Shown in pieces: positions 43,687 to 53,635 of a stretch of 64,000 nucleotides of DNA (its first letter is position 1; each line of letters opens with the position of its first letter). Under the pieces are notes generated by a model. The model worked only from the letters and a program-made list of their open reading frames with translations. It searched no databases and was not told the DNA's origin. The DNA comes from Natrinema hispanicum (GTDB lineage: Archaea; Halobacteriota; Halobacteria; Halobacteriales; Natrialbaceae): the NCBI RefSeq assembly GCF_004217335.1, contig NZ_SHMP01000004.1, positions 682,001 through 746,000 on the forward strand, in the 5' to 3' direction. Made by a program: the position numbers and the translations under genes.

Positions 43687-45336
43687 ATGAACGGAACTCT
43701 TTCACAATGGTATAGGGATGTGCTTGGGATAAATACAGATCTACCAAAAATCATCACTTCAAATAAGGCACTAAAAACCAACTTCGTGTTAACTTTCCTG
43801 TTAGTATTTTTCGTGCCCGCTGCTTTTATTACGAGTGATCTCTCACCACTTCTCCTTATAGGAATTTCTGGGTTGATGTACTTCCTCTATTTGCTTGCAA
43901 CCAACCAAATTGTCACTGGCCTAGGGAGTTCCTTTTTCGTTCTACTGACATTCAATGCTAATATTCCACTTATCGCATCACCAGGAATCGGGCAGGGGAA
44001 TCTATATCTATTTGATCTTATACTTCTTCCTGTCTTTGGAGTTTTGATTTACTGGCACTCACAAACGGCAGACCAGTTATCAGACTTAAGTCGCGTCACG
44101 GTCGCTACACTGTTTCTATTTGCAATCTGGTCAATGGTCTCAGCGGTTTTCGGAGCCGGTTCATCGACTGTTGCTGGGGTAATATTCAGTCTTGAACAGT
44201 TCCGCTTTCTTTTTATCCTGATTACCGCCACCTTGTATGTCACCTACACCAATCCAAAGTGTGCTATCTATCCTCTTCTTGTTGCTGTTGCGGGCCATTC
44301 ATTTTTTGCGTTCGCACAAGCATATCATGGCACTATTTTCGGTCTCAGTTATCTCGGTGAGACTAGCTCTTATCACATTGGATCTATCACCATCGGCCCC
44401 GTCGCGTATCAGGCGGGTCAGCATACAGGTGGTTTTGCTGGGTCGTCTCGAGTTCTCGTTGGGTTGCTCATCCTTTGTATGCCAATACTACTTGCCTTGT
44501 CTCTTGACTCACGGCGGCGTTCTATACTCGGGCTATTTGGAGCAAGCATAGCTGGAATCCTCGTTCTGATGGCTGATACAGACGCTGGGTTAGGTGCCTT
44601 TTTTCTGGAAGCCATAGTTCTCGTGGTCTTGTTTGGGACCCTGTATCGGAAAAAGCTGTTTCAGAGAGGTGTGAGTATTACTACCTTGGTCGTGATTGTG
44701 AACATTGTTTTGCGTGAGTGGACGCGTATCGCGACGAAAATTAAACAAATAACAATCAGGAATGAGAGAGAAGATCCAGCAACCACGTCCTCATCGGAAT
44801 TAGCTGACGGTGGGGAATCAAAACCATCAAATAACAGTTCAGAAGTTTCAGTGGAAGGAGTGTCAAACAATAGTTCGAACGTACCAGAACCATCTACTCC
44901 TAAGGCGGGTAGTGGGAACGTCGTCGACACCAGTACACTTGGAATACGGCTTAAACAGTATAATTCAGCCCTGGATATCGGAGGGGACTATCCCGCATTT
45001 GGTCTTGGTGGGAATAATTTTAATATTATTGCCACGAAATATGGAGTTCCAGACGGAATGGCCATTCATAACACTTTTTTGTCATATCTTGTTGCAACAG
45101 GGATCCCAGGACTTTTGTTGTTTTTAACGTCAATAAGTGCAGCTATTTTACAGATTGTTTACACTGCATATGTTGCGTCTGAGTTCCGCTGTCGATTGGC
45201 GATCGGCATTTTAGCTGGAATTGCAGGTTTTCTTGCTATGTCTTTCTGGACGACACTCTACAATAATACAACAGCAATGGTTACATTTTGGGCGATCTGC
45301 GGTATTGGGATCGGTATGAAAACCGAATCCAAATAG
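43687..45336 (+). CDS. O-antigen ligase/polymerase-like (Wzy-type) membrane protein
   Basis: 549 residues with about 12 helices. The arrangement of NIPLIASPGIGQGNLYLFDL near residue 85, a Ser/Asn/Pro-rich extracellular loop of about 60 residues (near 360-420, SNNSSNVPEPSTPKAGSG) and then the RLKQYNSALDIGGDYPAFGL / GNNFNII / MAIHNTFLSYLVATGIPGLL block is that of O-antigen ligase/Wzy proteins, in which the last block follows the catalytic periplasmic loop. It probably polymerises or ligates repeat units flipped by the Wzx upstream. Clearly AT-rich. Confidence 0.8.
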   Translation: MNGTLSQWYRDVLGINTDLPKIITSNKALKTNFVLTFLLVFFVPAAFITSDLSPLLLIGISGLMYFLYLLATNQIVTGLGSSFFVLLTFNANIPLIASPGIGQGNLYLFDLILLPVFGVLIYWHSQTADQLSDLSRVTVATLFLFAIWSMVSAVFGAGSSTVAGVIFSLEQFRFLFILITATLYVTYTNPKCAIYPLLVAVAGHSFFAFAQAYHGTIFGLSYLGETSSYHIGSITIGPVAYQAGQHTGGFAGSSRVLVGLLILCMPILLALSLDSRRRSILGLFGASIAGILVLMADTDAGLGAFFLEAIVLVVLFGTLYRKKLFQRGVSITTLVVIVNIVLREWTRIATKIKQITIRNEREDPATTSSSELADGGESKPSNNSSEVSVEGVSNNSSNVPEPSTPKAGSGNVVDTSTLGIRLKQYNSALDIGGDYPAFGLGGNNFNIIATKYGVPDGMAIHNTFLSYLVATGIPGLLLFLTSISAAILQIVYTAYVASEFRCRLAIGILAGIAGFLAMSFWTTLYNNTTAMVTFWAICGIGIGMKTESK

Positions 45337-45648
45337 GGGCGCTCTTGTGGCGGCAATCAGTGGTGAGTCATAGCGCAGTTTCGCGTGTTTCTTTTCCCGG
45401 TATCCAATAAACGCGGCAGCAGGGATGGAACGCACGAAAATACGGTGTGAGTTTATCCTCGGAGATACTAGTCTCCTTGCAGAGCCGGGCATACCATTCC
45501 TTCTATTCCTGATTGTCATAGACAGAGGAATCGTCACCGGCCCACTTTTTAGAGGGACAACCGAAGTCTCGTCGGCCAGGTCACTTAGTCGGCATTGTGC
45601 TGCTGCCCAGGAGAGGCGAGCACGAGATTGACGATTGTCTTGCAGTTG
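45337..45648. other. Spacer, probably IS remnant
   Basis: No supportable gene. On the minus strand, downstream of the truncated IS630 frame, one short stretch (KTIVNLVLASPGQQ) is transposase-like, but stops follow at once. Confidence 0.3.
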
Positions 45649-46008
45649 TTAGTGATGTGCTAGTGGGACAGACCACGCGGGTGCGTTGTATCCGACTACT
45701 TCGGGAGACTCGTGAAGTACCTCGACAAACTGCTCGTGCTCGTCGTCAGAGAGTTCGGATGGTCTGCGCTCACGTGGTTTGTCGTAGACGACCTCCTCGA
45801 ACGGCTCGCCGACGAACCATTCGAGTCGGTTGAACCATTTCGAAGCCCAACTGCTGGAAAATCCATAGAGTGCGGCGGCTTCTGCTTGCGTTAGATCTTC
45901 TGTCTCTTTGTTGATCGCGGCTATGAGCCGCTTTGTCGCATCGGCATCATCGACCTCCGCCAAGATCTGGCGGAGGTCTTCGACAGAGACGTTCTCCAAC
46001 ATCGCCAT
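45649..46008 (-). pseudogene. IS630-family transposase N-terminal fragment
   Basis: 119 codons: MAMLENVSVEDLRQILAEVD, KRLIAAINKETEDLTQAEAA, LYGFSSSWASKWFNRLEWF and ELSDDEHEQFVEVLHESPEV, ending AWSVPLAHH. This is the helix-turn-helix half of haloarchaeal IS630-type transposases; the DDE half is missing downstream. Either truncated or the first part of a two-frame transposase whose second part was lost. Confidence 0.6.
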
Positions 46009-46163
46009 ACTGTTCCTCGTGTCTAAAGATACATGAAATTTTAGCCATCAGTATCAGTGGACATCCTCTCAGACCCCGTCAGTCTTCTCAGCGGTATCTC
46101 TGGGATCACGTAATCAGGAAAAACCAATGTAGTTTTAGCCAAAGCGTCACGTCGGCCTTAGTA

Positions 46164-47315
46164 ATGAGTAACCGGACTGTTCTCTTTCTATTTCAACAAG
46201 TGAAATGCGGCCGGAATAAGTCACAGTATCAGCGTGCGCAGTACGCTTGTCAGCATTATGAAACACATTTTATTACTCGTCGGGGAATCTGCTCAGAGCT
46301 TGAAGACGATGCAGCCACGGTCCACACGGCTGGTGAAACCACTTTTATGCGGTTTGTCTTACCCATCTGGATGATTTATACCGCGCTGAAAATCGTCCGC
46401 AGCCACGATGTCGCCTACACTCATACTGATTATTCCCCACAAGCCCTCCTCGCTGGCTACTGTCTCCACTTAGCAGGACTCCCGTGGGTTGCAGACATTT
46501 TCGATAGCCCCCATTTCGGGATCGATCTCGAAGGAATGCCACAGTCACCTGGCAGAGTTATCGCACGTATCTATAATAATGGTCTATTGGCTATTACTCG
46601 ACGTACTCTCAAACATGCGAACCTAGTAGTCATTGCCCTTGCGCCTGGTATTCTCAGCTCTTACGATATCAACCCGGACAGAGATAACGTGCTCTACACC
46701 ACTAATGGAACAGATGTTGACTACACTAGCCGCCAGATTGTGCAATGGGATGATCACACCACTGATGACTTAGTCACCCTTGCCTACATCGGTCCTATCC
46801 GAGAACAACGAGGGCTCCAGCAAGTCTTAGACGCGATTTCTCAGCTTGATCGAGACGATATTGAACTCCGTCTCGTCGGGCCGCTCCGCCAACAGAACGA
46901 CGACTGGCTTTCCAACATACGAAATCAGCGACATGATGTCACAGTGCTTGGGCGTGTCCCGCATCCTGACGCACTCAAAGAAATATCAAACGCCGATATT
47001 TGTTTGTGTCCGTTGACGGACTCTATTGAGAACTATCAATATTCTTACCCTGTGAAAGTGTTTGAATACATGGCTGCTGGAAAGCCAATTATTGCCACCG
47101 AATTGGACGGGGTTTCTCAAATTGTAACAGACCAAGAGTCGGCAATTCTTGTCCCACCGGATAATTCCGACGAGTGGGCTACAGCTATTGAAGACTTAGC
47201 TGATACACCAACACGTAGAGAGTTATTAGGAGAAACAGCCCGTGAAGAAGTCAAGCAGTATGATTGGGGAAGGATAAATGATAAAATATGGGAAGCGATA
47301 GAGGTGGAGATATGA
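46164..47315 (+). CDS. GT1/GT4-fold glycosyltransferase
   Basis: ATG 46164 (MSNRTVLFLFQQVKCGRNKS) gives 383 residues with two Rossmann domains. The C-terminal donor site has YIGPIREQRGLQQVLDAISQ, LRLVGPL, and KVFEYMAAGKPIIATELDGV with the E-x7-E pair. It would transfer a sugar from a nucleotide donor to the lipid-linked saccharide at the cytosolic face. Its TGA overlaps the next start (ATGA), so it is coupled to the GT2 gene. AT-richer than average. Confidence 0.85.
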   Translation: MSNRTVLFLFQQVKCGRNKSQYQRAQYACQHYETHFITRRGICSELEDDAATVHTAGETTFMRFVLPIWMIYTALKIVRSHDVAYTHTDYSPQALLAGYCLHLAGLPWVADIFDSPHFGIDLEGMPQSPGRVIARIYNNGLLAITRRTLKHANLVVIALAPGILSSYDINPDRDNVLYTTNGTDVDYTSRQIVQWDDHTTDDLVTLAYIGPIREQRGLQQVLDAISQLDRDDIELRLVGPLRQQNDDWLSNIRNQRHDVTVLGRVPHPDALKEISNADICLCPLTDSIENYQYSYPVKVFEYMAAGKPIIATELDGVSQIVTDQESAILVPPDNSDEWATAIEDLADTPTRRELLGETAREEVKQYDWGRINDKIWEAIEVEI

Positions 47316-48208
47316 ATACACCAACCCTATCATTTTGTCTCATCACTTACAATAGAAAAGATGAGTTGAGAGACGCTATCGACTCGATTCTTGCACAAGA
47401 TTACGACGATTACGAAATTATCGTCATCAGCAATTCAACGGACGGAACGAGCAACCTATTTTCCGATGGCGGCCAGTATGACCGGCCAAAAATCAATTAC
47501 TACCACTACGATGGTCGGATGGGTGTGCCACAAGCGCGAAATATTGCTCACGAGAAAGCAACCGGAGACTATCTCGTCACCATTGACGATGATGCAGAGT
47601 TCACAACTGACGACTGCGCAAGTCATATCGAGAGTGTTTTTGAGCAATACGACGAGGTTGGGGTTCTCGCGTTCAAAGTCCGGAATGCGTACTCCAAAAA
47701 AGTGGAATCGTTCCCTGGAAATGATAAAGATCGGATGAAAGATACTCGGTTTGAAACTACATGGTATGTTGGCTGCGGACATGCGATTCGTGCGTCAGCA
47801 TTAGCCAAGACAGATGGATATCCGTCTGAATTTGAGTATGGTTCAGAAGAGTTGGATTTGTCGTATCAGCTCTTAGAGCAAGGGTATACGATTATCTACG
47901 AACCGTCCATCAAGATCATTCATAAAGAATCTCCAGAGGGACGGAATGGTGATTCGTATTACACTCAGAAGATGATTGAGAACCGAATCCGCCTCTCAGT
48001 ACGGCATGTCCCGTGGCGGTTCGCGATGATTTATTTATTCATTTGGACAGGATATACGTTGTATCTCTCACGGCTAGACATTCCCGCTGTTATCCGCGGG
48101 TGGATTTCTGCTCTCCAAGATTTACCGAGCTTGCTCCGGCAGCGAACCCCAATTTCGGATCAAACTGTGACGCGGCTAAGCAATCTCCCTAACCGTCTAT
48201 ACTACTAA
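47312..48208 (+). CDS. GT2 family glycosyltransferase
   Basis: 298 residues from ATG 47312. The GT-A fold is clear: LSFCLITYNRKDELRDAIDS, ILAQDYDDYEIIVISNSTDG, and the DxD-type motif in LVTIDDDAEFTTDDC near residue 92, then TWYVGCGHAIRASALAKTDG and EELDLSYQLLEQGYTIIYEP. The C-terminus has a hydrophobic segment (FAMIYLFIWTGYTLYLS) that may hold it at the membrane. Second gene of the coupled pair. Confidence 0.85.
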   Translation: MNTPTLSFCLITYNRKDELRDAIDSILAQDYDDYEIIVISNSTDGTSNLFSDGGQYDRPKINYYHYDGRMGVPQARNIAHEKATGDYLVTIDDDAEFTTDDCASHIESVFEQYDEVGVLAFKVRNAYSKKVESFPGNDKDRMKDTRFETTWYVGCGHAIRASALAKTDGYPSEFEYGSEELDLSYQLLEQGYTIIYEPSIKIIHKESPEGRNGDSYYTQKMIENRIRLSVRHVPWRFAMIYLFIWTGYTLYLSRLDIPAVIRGWISALQDLPSLLRQRTPISDQTVTRLSNLPNRLYY

Positions 48209-48477
48209 CTATACCACACAGCAATCAATCATCACTCATCCAACAATTGTCGACGAAAATACCTTCTTTCTCTCTGCAAGGAAAGGCCGTATGGCACCGC
48301 TTAGTTACGAACGCCAAGAGTCTGCTCGTTTAGCTCCCGTTCGGTCTGTCTTGAGTGCTAAGTCCCGAACAGACTCAGCCACCGCAGTCGGGCCTGTGTC
48401 AGGAATCTCGCGGTGGAAAACGCAACAGACGTGCATCAATGCTGTCTTATTTATCCGTCTATTTTATTTACCCGAAT

Positions 48478-49299
48478 ATGCCAAGCTTGTCACTCTCAGC
48501 TCTTTGCACTACCTACCATGGTGATGATCCTGCAGAATTATCCCAATCGCTCTGTAGTATCCGAAATCAAACTCGTCCTCCAGACGAACTTGTTTTAGTG
48601 AAGGATGGACCAGTCCCAGAAGTTATTAATAATGTGATCCGGGATGTTCTGGGACCAACAGAGTTCCCGGTAGAGGTTGTTTCCCTTCCCCGTAATAGGG
48701 GCCACGGAGCAGCACTTCGTGAAGCTGTTAAAAACGCTACCAAGGATATCGTTGCGATTCACGATGCTGACGATATCTGCATCCCAGAACGGTTTGAGAC
48801 TCAACTCGCATTTCTTGATGAAACGGGCGCTGATGTTGTTGGGGGATACATTGCTGAGTTTGAGGATAATCCGGGAGATCCACATGCCATCCGTGAAGTC
48901 CCAGTTGAACACGAGTCTATAACAGCAATGGCCAAATTTCGCTGTCCAATGAATCAGACAACTGTCAGTGCACGCCGTGAATCAATTGTTGATGCTGGTA
49001 ACTACCGCCCAGTCGATCGAATGGAAGACTATGAGCTTTGGGCACGAATGATTCAGTCTGATTATGAGTTCCGCAATCAAGCCAAAGTCCTTGTGAAAGT
49101 ACGAGGAGGAACCAATATGTACAGCCGACGTGGAGGCTTGGAATATGCTCGAGAGGAAATACGCCTTCAAAAAGATTTTTATGATATTGGATTTATCTCT
49201 GCTCCAAGGGCGTTATCAAACGCAATGATTAGAACTGTACCGCGACTGCTTCCAAATCGGATTCGTGGACAACTCTATCAGAGATTCTTAAGAGCATAA
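48478..49299 (+). CDS. GT2 family glycosyltransferase
   Basis: 273 residues from ATG 48478 (MPSLSLSALCTTYHGDDPAE). The GT-A core has SLCSIRNQTRPPDELVLVKD, RNRGHGAALREAVKNATKDI and the DxD motif VAIHDADDICIPERFETQLA near residue 90, then MNQTTVSARRESIVDAGNYR. This is the WcaA/EpsE-like subgroup. Alone, 269 bases after the previous gene; the spacer 48209-48477 shows no gene. The upstream frame is not included because it lacks a start with a ribosome site. Confidence 0.85.
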   Translation: MPSLSLSALCTTYHGDDPAELSQSLCSIRNQTRPPDELVLVKDGPVPEVINNVIRDVLGPTEFPVEVVSLPRNRGHGAALREAVKNATKDIVAIHDADDICIPERFETQLAFLDETGADVVGGYIAEFEDNPGDPHAIREVPVEHESITAMAKFRCPMNQTTVSARRESIVDAGNYRPVDRMEDYELWARMIQSDYEFRNQAKVLVKVRGGTNMYSRRGGLEYAREEIRLQKDFYDIGFISAPRALSNAMIRTVPRLLPNRIRGQLYQRFLRA

Positions 49300-49406
49300 A
49301 TTAGTCTTATTGGTTGAATACCATTTTCTATCAACCCTGAGATAATTGGCGTGGACACTCACCATACGTGGATTTCATATAGTGGGATTGGAGATGAAAT
49401 ATATAA

Positions 49407-50876
49407 TCATCTCCAGATAGTCCCACATACGTCCCCAAGAACTTTCCAAATCTGACGAATCACGATTTTCACATCGAACCAGAACGATTGTCGCCGAATG
49501 TATTCGAGATCGTACCGAAGTTTTTCATCGGGGTCAGTACTTTTCGCGTCGTTAATTTGCGCGAGACCAGTCAATCCCGGCTTCACGAACCACCGCTTGC
49601 GCCAGGCCGGAATATCTTGCTCAAGCAGGGCTTCCTCCTCTGTCCACGCAGCTCTGGGGCCAACAACGCTCATATCTCCCGTAAATATCGACCATAATTG
49701 CGGCAATTCGTCTAAGTGAGTCCTTCGTAGCACCTGACCCACACGTGTAATCCGATTGTTTTCTTCGTCTTCAGTAGGTGTTGCATCTTCCCCTTCAGGA
49801 ACCATTGATCGGAATTTGTATACGGGAAAAGTTTCGCCAAAACCTGCAGTTCGATTCTGGCTGTAGAATATAGGTCCTGGACTATCGAGTTTGATTGCGG
49901 CGGCGATCACCATCATCAACGGCGTGAACACGACTAACCCGATAATCGCGAACACAAAGTCGAATATTCGCTTGAGTATGTGGTCCAGCGGATCCCAAGG
50001 CTCGAGATCAACGTCTACTAGCTCTCCTACGTTACCTTCTGAAACCAGGACACTATCGGCGTACTGTCGGTGGACTTTTGCATCCACACCATACTCGTGG
50101 CAGGCATCTAATGCTCCGAAGAACTCCGCGCGGTCTGCCTGTCGGAACGCCAGCACGGCGGTTTCGATATCGTACTCAATAAGGACGTCCTCAAGTCGCG
50201 AGAGGCCACCAAGTCGGGACGCCGCGTCAAGCGGTCCTGGTTGATTAGGTCCGTCATTGCGTTCAGCAACATCGTCATGGCGAAGTTCGATACCGCCGTC
50301 CGTGATCGCTTTTCCTTTGGCATTTTTGGACACTGATTTGTCCCGTTCCTCAGTGACCGTCGGACAGAGGTAACCTATCACGGGTGTATCCACAACAGGT
50401 GCGACTCGCTTGATCTGCGTGAGGTCGTCGCCGATAATTACTGTGCGACCGTCTGAGCCAGTTGGCCGGCCTCGAATAAGGAGGAACCACCCTGGAAGCA
50501 CGACCACAAGGAATCCGACGATCATCACGAGTGTCGCCCGTGGTAGGCGGTGGGACCACTGAAAGTAGCCCAGCGTCGCGAGTGTGAGTCCACCGACGAG
50601 AACCCGCTTTTGGACAAGAAAGACCGTGTCGAGAATGCGGCGAGGTCGAGGTTTGTACAGTGGCCAGACCGCCCCCGCGATCGCAAGGACGCTCAGGGCT
50701 AGTGCCCACCACAGTGACGATCCACTGAGAATGGTTGGTTCCAATCGATTGAACACAGGAACGAAGGTGGTGAAAAGTGATTGAGTAGTCGATAAATTCG
50801 AGACAAGAACTGCAACGACGACAAGACACACGGTTCCTGCCGCACTCACGAATCTATACCGCCAACCGGTGAGCAT
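49407..50876 (-). CDS. Polyprenyl-phosphate sugar-1-phosphate transferase (WbaP/PssY-like)
   Basis: 489 residues from ATG 50876 (MLTGWRYRFVSAAGTVCLVV; a GTG at 50903 is the alternative). Five membrane helices come first, then a Rossmann-like central domain (VLIEYDIETAVLAFRQADRA), and the bacterial sugar transferase domain: LKRIFDFVFAIIGLVVFTPL, KLDSPGPIFYSQNRTAGFGE, VYKFRSM, RVGQVLRRTHLDELPQLWSI and GDMSVVGPRA, near residues 300-489. It starts repeat-unit synthesis by placing a sugar phosphate on the lipid carrier. Convergent with the GT genes, closing the exopolysaccharide locus. Confidence 0.85.
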   Translation of the reverse strand: MLTGWRYRFVSAAGTVCLVVVAVLVSNLSTTQSLFTTFVPVFNRLEPTILSGSSLWWALALSVLAIAGAVWPLYKPRPRRILDTVFLVQKRVLVGGLTLATLGYFQWSHRLPRATLVMIVGFLVVVLPGWFLLIRGRPTGSDGRTVIIGDDLTQIKRVAPVVDTPVIGYLCPTVTEERDKSVSKNAKGKAITDGGIELRHDDVAERNDGPNQPGPLDAASRLGGLSRLEDVLIEYDIETAVLAFRQADRAEFFGALDACHEYGVDAKVHRQYADSVLVSEGNVGELVDVDLEPWDPLDHILKRIFDFVFAIIGLVVFTPLMMVIAAAIKLDSPGPIFYSQNRTAGFGETFPVYKFRSMVPEGEDATPTEDEENNRITRVGQVLRRTHLDELPQLWSIFTGDMSVVGPRAAWTEEEALLEQDIPAWRKRWFVKPGLTGLAQINDAKSTDPDEKLRYDLEYIRRQSFWFDVKIVIRQIWKVLGDVCGTIWR

Positions 50877-51176
50877 CGAATAAGGGAAGGGACCCACACT
50901 CACATATATTCTTTGAAGTAACTAGTGCACCAACATACGAATACATTTATTCTGGTTATTTCACAATTGAAGGTCCTTGTACTCACGATTTACCGATGTC
51001 CGCTGTAATCGACGCCGCGCTTATACTTTTGCTTGAGTCCGAGTAGAACATCGACAACGCTCGAACCGAGTACGGCCCAAGACTATGCACGAGATCGCGA
51101 ACATGTCCATGATCGATCTTCGATCTCGGACGACCATTGAAAGAAAACGTAGGTGAAGTCAAACGAAGAGAGACTA
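50877..51176. other. Intergenic region
   Basis: No gene seen. A TATA-like ATATAT at about 50905 lies close to the transferase start, in keeping with leaderless transcription. Confidence 0.35.
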
Positions 51177-51713
51177 CTACCCATCGCTCACTGTCGGCGA
51201 CGCAGAATCATCGATATCCTCCCCGAATTGGAAGAGATCACGATAGAAAACGGCTCCGACAAAAAGCAGGTACACTGCCCCGATCGGCACTGAGAACCAG
51301 TGGACATTGGTTGACGACCCGACAAGCCAATGATCGTACAGCAGCACTCGACTCATGATAAACAGTCCACCGGATATGATGAAGGCGACGCCAACGGCCC
51401 GATCGCTCCGGCGTTCCGAGACTGGTGGCTTGACGATCCATGTTGCGAGAATGTACAGTGTCGCAAGCAGGACCAGTGCTGCAGCGCCAAGCCAGCAGAA
51501 TAACGCGACTCGGCCACTTGGATCGAATCGGTTGTTAAGTCGGTAGAGGCGTATTGGTGTGAGGAACTGGGTGCCAACAGCGTTTGAGTTGACGAATCGA
51601 CCGAACGTGAGGTATGCCCCCCAGCCGATATTCTGTCCGTAGAAATAGATGTCAAAGGGTATAAGTGCGGCTGTCAGCGCAAACAAACGCTTTGCAGTGC
51701 TAATCGAAAACAT
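51177..51713 (-). CDS. Hypothetical membrane protein of the pilin operon
   Basis: 178 residues with four helices: RLFALTAALIPFDIYFYGQN, VALFCWLGAAALVLLATLYI, AVGVAFIISGGLFIMSRVLL and VPIGAVYLLFVGAVFYRDLF. It starts 26 bases after the stop of the second pilin gene on the same strand, so it belongs to that operon. No family recognised; it might help pilus assembly or anchoring, as inference. Confidence 0.6.
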   Translation of the reverse strand: MFSISTAKRLFALTAALIPFDIYFYGQNIGWGAYLTFGRFVNSNAVGTQFLTPIRLYRLNNRFDPSGRVALFCWLGAAALVLLATLYILATWIVKPPVSERRSDRAVGVAFIISGGLFIMSRVLLYDHWLVGSSTNVHWFSVPIGAVYLLFVGAVFYRDLFQFGEDIDDSASPTVSDG

Positions 51714-51739
51714 TGTACAAAAATTATTGAAGGCCTGGA

Positions 51740-52270
51740 TTAGACCGTGTCTGAATCCTCTGCAATAACGGTGGTCGTGTCGCCCTTAACGGCGGTAACA
51801 ATGACCGACATCTCTTCATCGGTACCTGACTCGATACCGAAGGCATTTGAGCCACCTGCTGCGTCAACTCCAGTGTTGGCGGTCACAGAACCAGATGTGG
51901 TGGCAGTTGCACTTTCAGCTTCGGGTGTAGCAGTTGGGCTATCGTCCTCTAAAATAACCTTACTGCCTGGCGAATCTAGCTGATATTCTGCATTATCACC
52001 TTCATCGTCAGTGAACGTCGCGACAATATGATCTGCGTTCTGAGTGCTGGAGTATGTCACTGACAATTTGTCGTTTGTACTGTCGAACTCTATATTTGCG
52101 CCAGCCTGCGCGTTCTGTTCGACGCCACTACCCATATCCAATACGAAGGCAGCAATCACTGCTGCGAGAATGACAGTAATTGCAACCATTAGGATGACAC
52201 CGATCACAGGAGACACTGCACGCTGTTCTTCACTCCCAACTAACTTCTTCTGGAACTTTTTCAGATCCAT
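51740..52270 (-). CDS. Archaeal type IV pilin (PilA-like), copy 1
   Basis: 176 residues with the class III signal: a short basic N-terminus ([18 protein letters not shown]) and the conserved H-domain [20 protein letters not shown] starting right after the prepilin-peptidase (PibD) site. The H-domain is the hallmark of haloarchaeal adhesion pilins. The C-terminal head is a Ser/Thr/Asp-rich beta domain with N-sequons absent in the first part. Two bases separate it from the upstream pilin copy. Pilins of this kind mediate surface adhesion. Confidence 0.85.
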   Translation of the reverse strand: MDLKKFQKKLVGSEEQRAVSPVIGVILMVAITVILAAVIAAFVLDMGSGVEQNAQAGANIEFDSTNDKLSVTYSSTQNADHIVATFTDDEGDNAEYQLDSPGSKVILEDDSPTATPEAESATATTSGSVTANTGVDAAGGSNAFGIESGTDEEMSVIVTAVKGDTTTVIAEDSDTV

Positions 52271-52272
52271 TT

Positions 52273-52764
52273 TTACAGAGTGTCACTCTCTTCAGCGATA
52301 ACAGTTTGCGTGTCTCCCTTGACAGCGGTCACAATAACATCATAGGAAGTGGAATCAGAGACAGTCACGCTCGATGGTGCAGTGTCCGTGGTCCCATCAC
52401 AATTACCAGCGCTATTTTCCACTTCACCACTAGTCGTAACACTCGAACCGTAGGTCACCTTGGAACCAGGCGAGCATAGATAGGCGGTATTTGACGACCC
52501 ACCAGACAGTTCTGACTTGATGTAGTCCGCATTCTGGGTGCTTGAGTATGTAATCGAGATCTCATCGTTCGTACTGTCAAACTCAACGTTTGCGCCAGCC
52601 TGTGCATTCTGTTCGACACCACTACCCATATCCAATACAAAGGCCGCAATTACTGCTGCAAGGATGACAGTAATTGCAACCATTAGAATTACACCTATAA
52701 CAGGTGATACTGCTCTTTCGTCACTATCGCCGATCAGCTTCGAACGGTATTTCTTCAAGTCCAT
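52273..52764 (-). CDS. Archaeal type IV pilin (PilA-like), copy 2
   Basis: 163 residues. The first 65 residues are nearly identical to copy 1, down to the DNA level ([20 protein letters not shown], then [20 protein letters not shown]), whereas the head differs after QNAD and contains a possible disulphide pair (AYLCSPG and NSAGNCDG). The common end [13 protein letters not shown] is retained. A tandem duplication with diverged heads suggests a heteropolymeric pilus or antigenic variation by recombination across the shared 5' part. Confidence 0.85.
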   Translation of the reverse strand: MDLKKYRSKLIGDSDERAVSPVIGVILMVAITVILAAVIAAFVLDMGSGVEQNAQAGANVEFDSTNDEISITYSSTQNADYIKSELSGGSSNTAYLCSPGSKVTYGSSVTTSGEVENSAGNCDGTTDTAPSSVTVSDSTSYDVIVTAVKGDTQTVIAEESDTL

Positions 52765-53015
52765 TTATTCTCACGCACCGGCTGCGAACGGTGAGAAAGC
52801 TTATTGACACCCTTCCCAAACGACGAGGTGCAGACAGGGGAATGTAGTATAACCCACTGCGTCCCCGCTTTCTCAGACCGACTTACCGATGCTAACTGGC
52901 AGAGGGAACCGGACCAATATATATCTAGGGGATAGTGACCAGTCTGTAAAAGTAAATGATTTTCAAATCTGATAATCAGCAGCTCTTATCGGTCTATCAG
53001 CGACTGCTTGAAATG
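52765..53015. promoter_or_regulatory. Upstream region of the pilin operon
   Basis: No gene. An A/T-rich element about 30 bases upstream of the pilin start (minus strand CAATAAGC near 52801) is a TATA candidate. Further AT-rich runs lie at 52915-52975. Confidence 0.3.
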
Positions 53016-53237
53016 CTACCGTCGGGTGATTCCCGATAATATTACTTTGTTTACAATAGTTATACCAGTCTCGTCGGTGCTATCATTATCATGTGGCCGT
53101 GTTCCATCATGGATCAACGACCATGGCGATTCCTCACCAAGTTCGGGGGTATCCAGACGGTCGAAATACAAGGTTGGCTCTTGCTCACTGAAGATAGTGA
53201 TAGCTCTGAGCTGATCAACAATCTCGTCGCATGACAC
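53016..53237 (-). CDS. Small acidic hypothetical protein
   Basis: 73 residues, MSCDEIVDQLRAITIFSEQE and YFDRLDTPELGEESPWSLIH. The acidic composition and sensible codon use favour a real product; the ending (VILSGITRR) is less typical. No domain recognised. It may be the 5' remnant of a longer protein. Confidence 0.4.
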   Translation of the reverse strand: MSCDEIVDQLRAITIFSEQEPTLYFDRLDTPELGEESPWSLIHDGTRPHDNDSTDETGITIVNKVILSGITRR

Positions 53238-53635
53238 CGGTCACAGGGGCACGGTCAAACCCAATACCTACAGTCCGTTCGTCCAAGTCGTATCTGACGC
53301 GGACTGCAATCGCTTCGAGTCCATCATCAACAACCTCGACTCTAGGCTCAGAAGCACTGGACCGACGACAACCACTGGCGTATCAAGCTGACGATTGAGA
53401 GGGATGGGACAGTCTTGGGTCGATTAGTTGAACTGTCTTGATACACTAATATACGAGATACGCGAGAGACGCACCGAAGTACCCCTGAGCCGCGCTTCGA
53501 TCGACACACTCACTCGCAGATCTCCTCGAAAGCTGACCAGCGAAACTCCTCATAGCAGCACTCGAGGAACCAGAATCCTCAGATCCAAAGAAACAGATAA
53601 CCTAAAACCGCTAGATCAAACCTACAAGAAACCCT
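53238..53635. other. Region without a supportable gene
   Basis: No conserved frame. A/T-rich bases around 53440-53460 and 53590-53620 are the only visible features. Confidence 0.35.
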
